This document shows positions 62,733 through 64,000 of a DNA stretch of 64,000 bases, piece by piece. Where the stretch lies: the NCBI RefSeq assembly GCF_000238095.2, contig NZ_JH815227.1:1-64000 (forward strand), given 5' to 3'. The position numbers were made by a program, and so were the translations under genes. Below the pieces are notes generated by a model that worked only from the letters and a program-made list of their open reading frames with translations, did no database searches and was not told the DNA's origin. Within the stretch, counting starts at the first letter, position 1. Every line of letters begins with the position of its first letter. Source of the DNA: Peptoanaerobacter stomatis (GTDB lineage: Bacteria > Bacillota > Clostridia > Peptostreptococcales > Filifactoraceae).

Positions 62733-63668
62733 TTAGTTTCCCATTTGTTTTGCTACTTCTTCTGCAAAGTTTTCTTGTTTTTTCTCTATTCCTTCGCCTA
62801 CTTCAAATCTTACTATTTGAGCTACTGTTATATCTGCTCCTACTGCCTTAGCAGTTTCCGCTACTACTTCGCCTACAGATTTTTTAGCTTCTTTTACGAA
62901 TGCTTGATCTAATAGACAAACTTCTTTAAGCTCTTTTTTTAGTCTTCCTTCCAACATTTTAAGAACTATTTCTTCAGGTTTTCTCTTTCCTTCAGGAAGC
63001 TCGTTGTTTTCATTGATTGCTTGTTGTTTTAAAACTTCTCTTTCATGATTTAGATATTCTTGATCTACATATTTTTCTGATATATATTTAGGATTCATAG
63101 CCGCTACTTGCATTGCTACATCTTTTCCTAATTCTTCTACTTTTGCATCTTGTGAAGAAGTTTCCAATTTAACTACTGATACTATTTTACCGGCTCCATG
63201 AACATAACTTATAAGTCTTCCGTTTTCAACTTCTAATCTTTCAAATCTTCTTATGTTCATATTTTCGCCTATTTTTGATATTTTAGCTGTAAGCTCTTCT
63301 TGTACTGTTTGACCGTTTAATTGAAGTGCAAATAATTCTTCCAATGTTTCAGGCGCTTTTTCCAATACCAAGTTTGTAACATCTTTTACCAATTGTTGGA
63401 ATTCTTCATTTTTTGCAACAAAGTCCGTTTCTGAGTTTATTTCAACCAATGCAGCTTTTTTATAATCGGCAGATACTTCTACTCCGATTAATCCTTCTGC
63501 CGCTATTCTGTCGGCTTTTTTAGCAGCTTTTGAAAGTCCTTTTTCTCTAAGCACGTCTATAGCTTTTTCCATATCGCCGCTTGTTTCTTGAAGTGCTTTT
63601 TTGCAATCCATCATTCCTGCACCTGTTTTTTCTCTAAGTTCTTTTACCATTGAAGCAGTTATTTCCAT
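62733..63668 (-). CDS. tsf: Elongation factor Ts
   Basis: 311 residues. It recycles EF-Tu by nucleotide exchange during translation. The N-terminal UBA-like domain starts MEITASMVKELREKTGAGMMDCKKAL and the core has the conserved TDFVAKNEEF motif (about 80-89). GGAGAG precedes the start. In most bacteria rpsB lies immediately upstream; here at least 330 bp of repeat-bearing DNA and a terminator-like hairpin come first. Confidence 0.97.
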   Translation of the reverse strand: MEITASMVKELREKTGAGMMDCKKALQETSGDMEKAIDVLREKGLSKAAKKADRIAAEGLIGVEVSADYKKAALVEINSETDFVAKNEEFQQLVKDVTNLVLEKAPETLEELFALQLNGQTVQEELTAKISKIGENMNIRRFERLEVENGRLISYVHGAGKIVSVVKLETSSQDAKVEELGKDVAMQVAAMNPKYISEKYVDQEYLNHEREVLKQQAINENNELPEGKRKPEEIVLKMLEGRLKKELKEVCLLDQAFVKEAKKSVGEVVAETAKAVGADITVAQIVRFEVGEGIEKKQENFAEEVAKQMGN

Positions 63669-63770
63669 GATTTACTCTCCTTTTTTATATATATGAGTTA
63701 ATTTTTATATTAAAAAATTATATTATATTCTAAATCATAAATTTATTAAAATTCAAAATATTTTATCTTT

Positions 63771-63891
63771 TATACTAAGACTATTATCTAATAAAATTAT
63801 AGATAAATAATATAATCCAAGACTAATATAAATGCTCTATTTTAAAAATTAATTATTATAAATTGCCATTATTCTATAAGATTTCAGTATA
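63771..63891. repeat. MITE-like intergenic element upstream of tsf
   Basis: About 121 bp from TATACTAAGACTATTATC to a family-A tail whose reverse complement is TATACTGAAATCTTATAGAA. The ends match imperfectly. Its size equals that of the element at 49629-49746. Confidence 0.5.
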
Positions 63892-63956
63892 AATTTATAA
63901 GCAAATTAAATCTTACAAATTAATTTGTATAATATGTTTTTAATAAAACACAATAA

Positions 63957-63986
63957 AAAGGGTAGGGAAGATTTCCCTTACCCTTT
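63957..63986 (-). terminator. Terminator of a gene beyond the right edge
   Basis: GC-rich stem (AAAGGGTAAGGGAA/TTCCCTACCCTTT, one bulge) followed on the minus strand by TTTTATTG. It ends transcription from the right, most likely rpsB, before tsf. Confidence 0.75.
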
Positions 63987-64000
63987 CGGCTTTATATCAA

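Overview
The window is chromosomal DNA from a very AT-rich, low-GC Gram-positive anaerobe of the class Clostridia. The support is the 16S/23S sequence, a SCIFF (six cysteines in forty-five residues) peptide, Shine-Dalgarno sites of the AGGAGG type, heavy use of AAA/ATA codons, an SLH protein and an LPXTG protein. A member or relative of the Peptostreptococcaceae (oral Filifactor/Peptoanaerobacter/Eubacterium yurii type) fits best, but this is inferred from gene content and recalled rRNA features, not from a search.

Layout. 1-5430: a minus-strand rRNA operon (16S, tRNA-free spacer, 23S) with two candidate promoters, long-range processing stems around both rRNAs and a ~110-bp repeat on both sides of 23S. 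5765-11308: minus-strand rel, apt and recJ (stringent response, adenine salvage, DNA repair). 11649-14375: a membrane protein with a MltG-like extracellular subdomain, an IS481-like insertion sequence, and the ranthipeptide precursor scfA without its maturase. 14376-19222: a large BTAD/AAA/TPR regulator and a zinc-ribbon membrane protein. 20017-24551: an SLH surface protein, a DUF134-NifX fusion and hemW. 24946-29693: a heterodimeric ABC exporter-type transporter with a divergently unrelated but same-strand AraC regulator upstream. 29870-34311: a compact operon mscS - lipoprotein - response regulator - histidine kinase. 34979-42426: a c-di-GMP phosphodiesterase-like protein, tex, a small zinc-ribbon membrane protein and a secreted SH3-like protein. 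42786-49268: cca, a HAD phosphatase, an RpiR regulator, truA and the ECF energizing module ecfA1-ecfA2-ecfT. 49765-59235: a 3156-residue LPKTG-anchored adhesin. 59864-64000: a CapA-like lipoprotein, threonine ammonia-lyase and tsf.

How it fits together. The core genes are housekeeping (translation, ppGpp, tRNA maturation, vitamin-uptake energy module). The accessory content concerns the cell surface (SLH protein, giant sortase substrate, secreted SH3 protein, CapA lipoprotein), envelope sensing (MscS with a two-component system) and small-molecule transport. Intergenic regions are long and carry a family of ~120-140-bp inverted-repeat (MITE-like) elements, two further dispersed repeats and a TAATCTC heptamer array upstream of the ecf promoter. 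The most unusual points are the orphan scfA behind an IS bracketed by perfect 27-bp direct repeats, the giant adhesin, and the intergenic repeat family.
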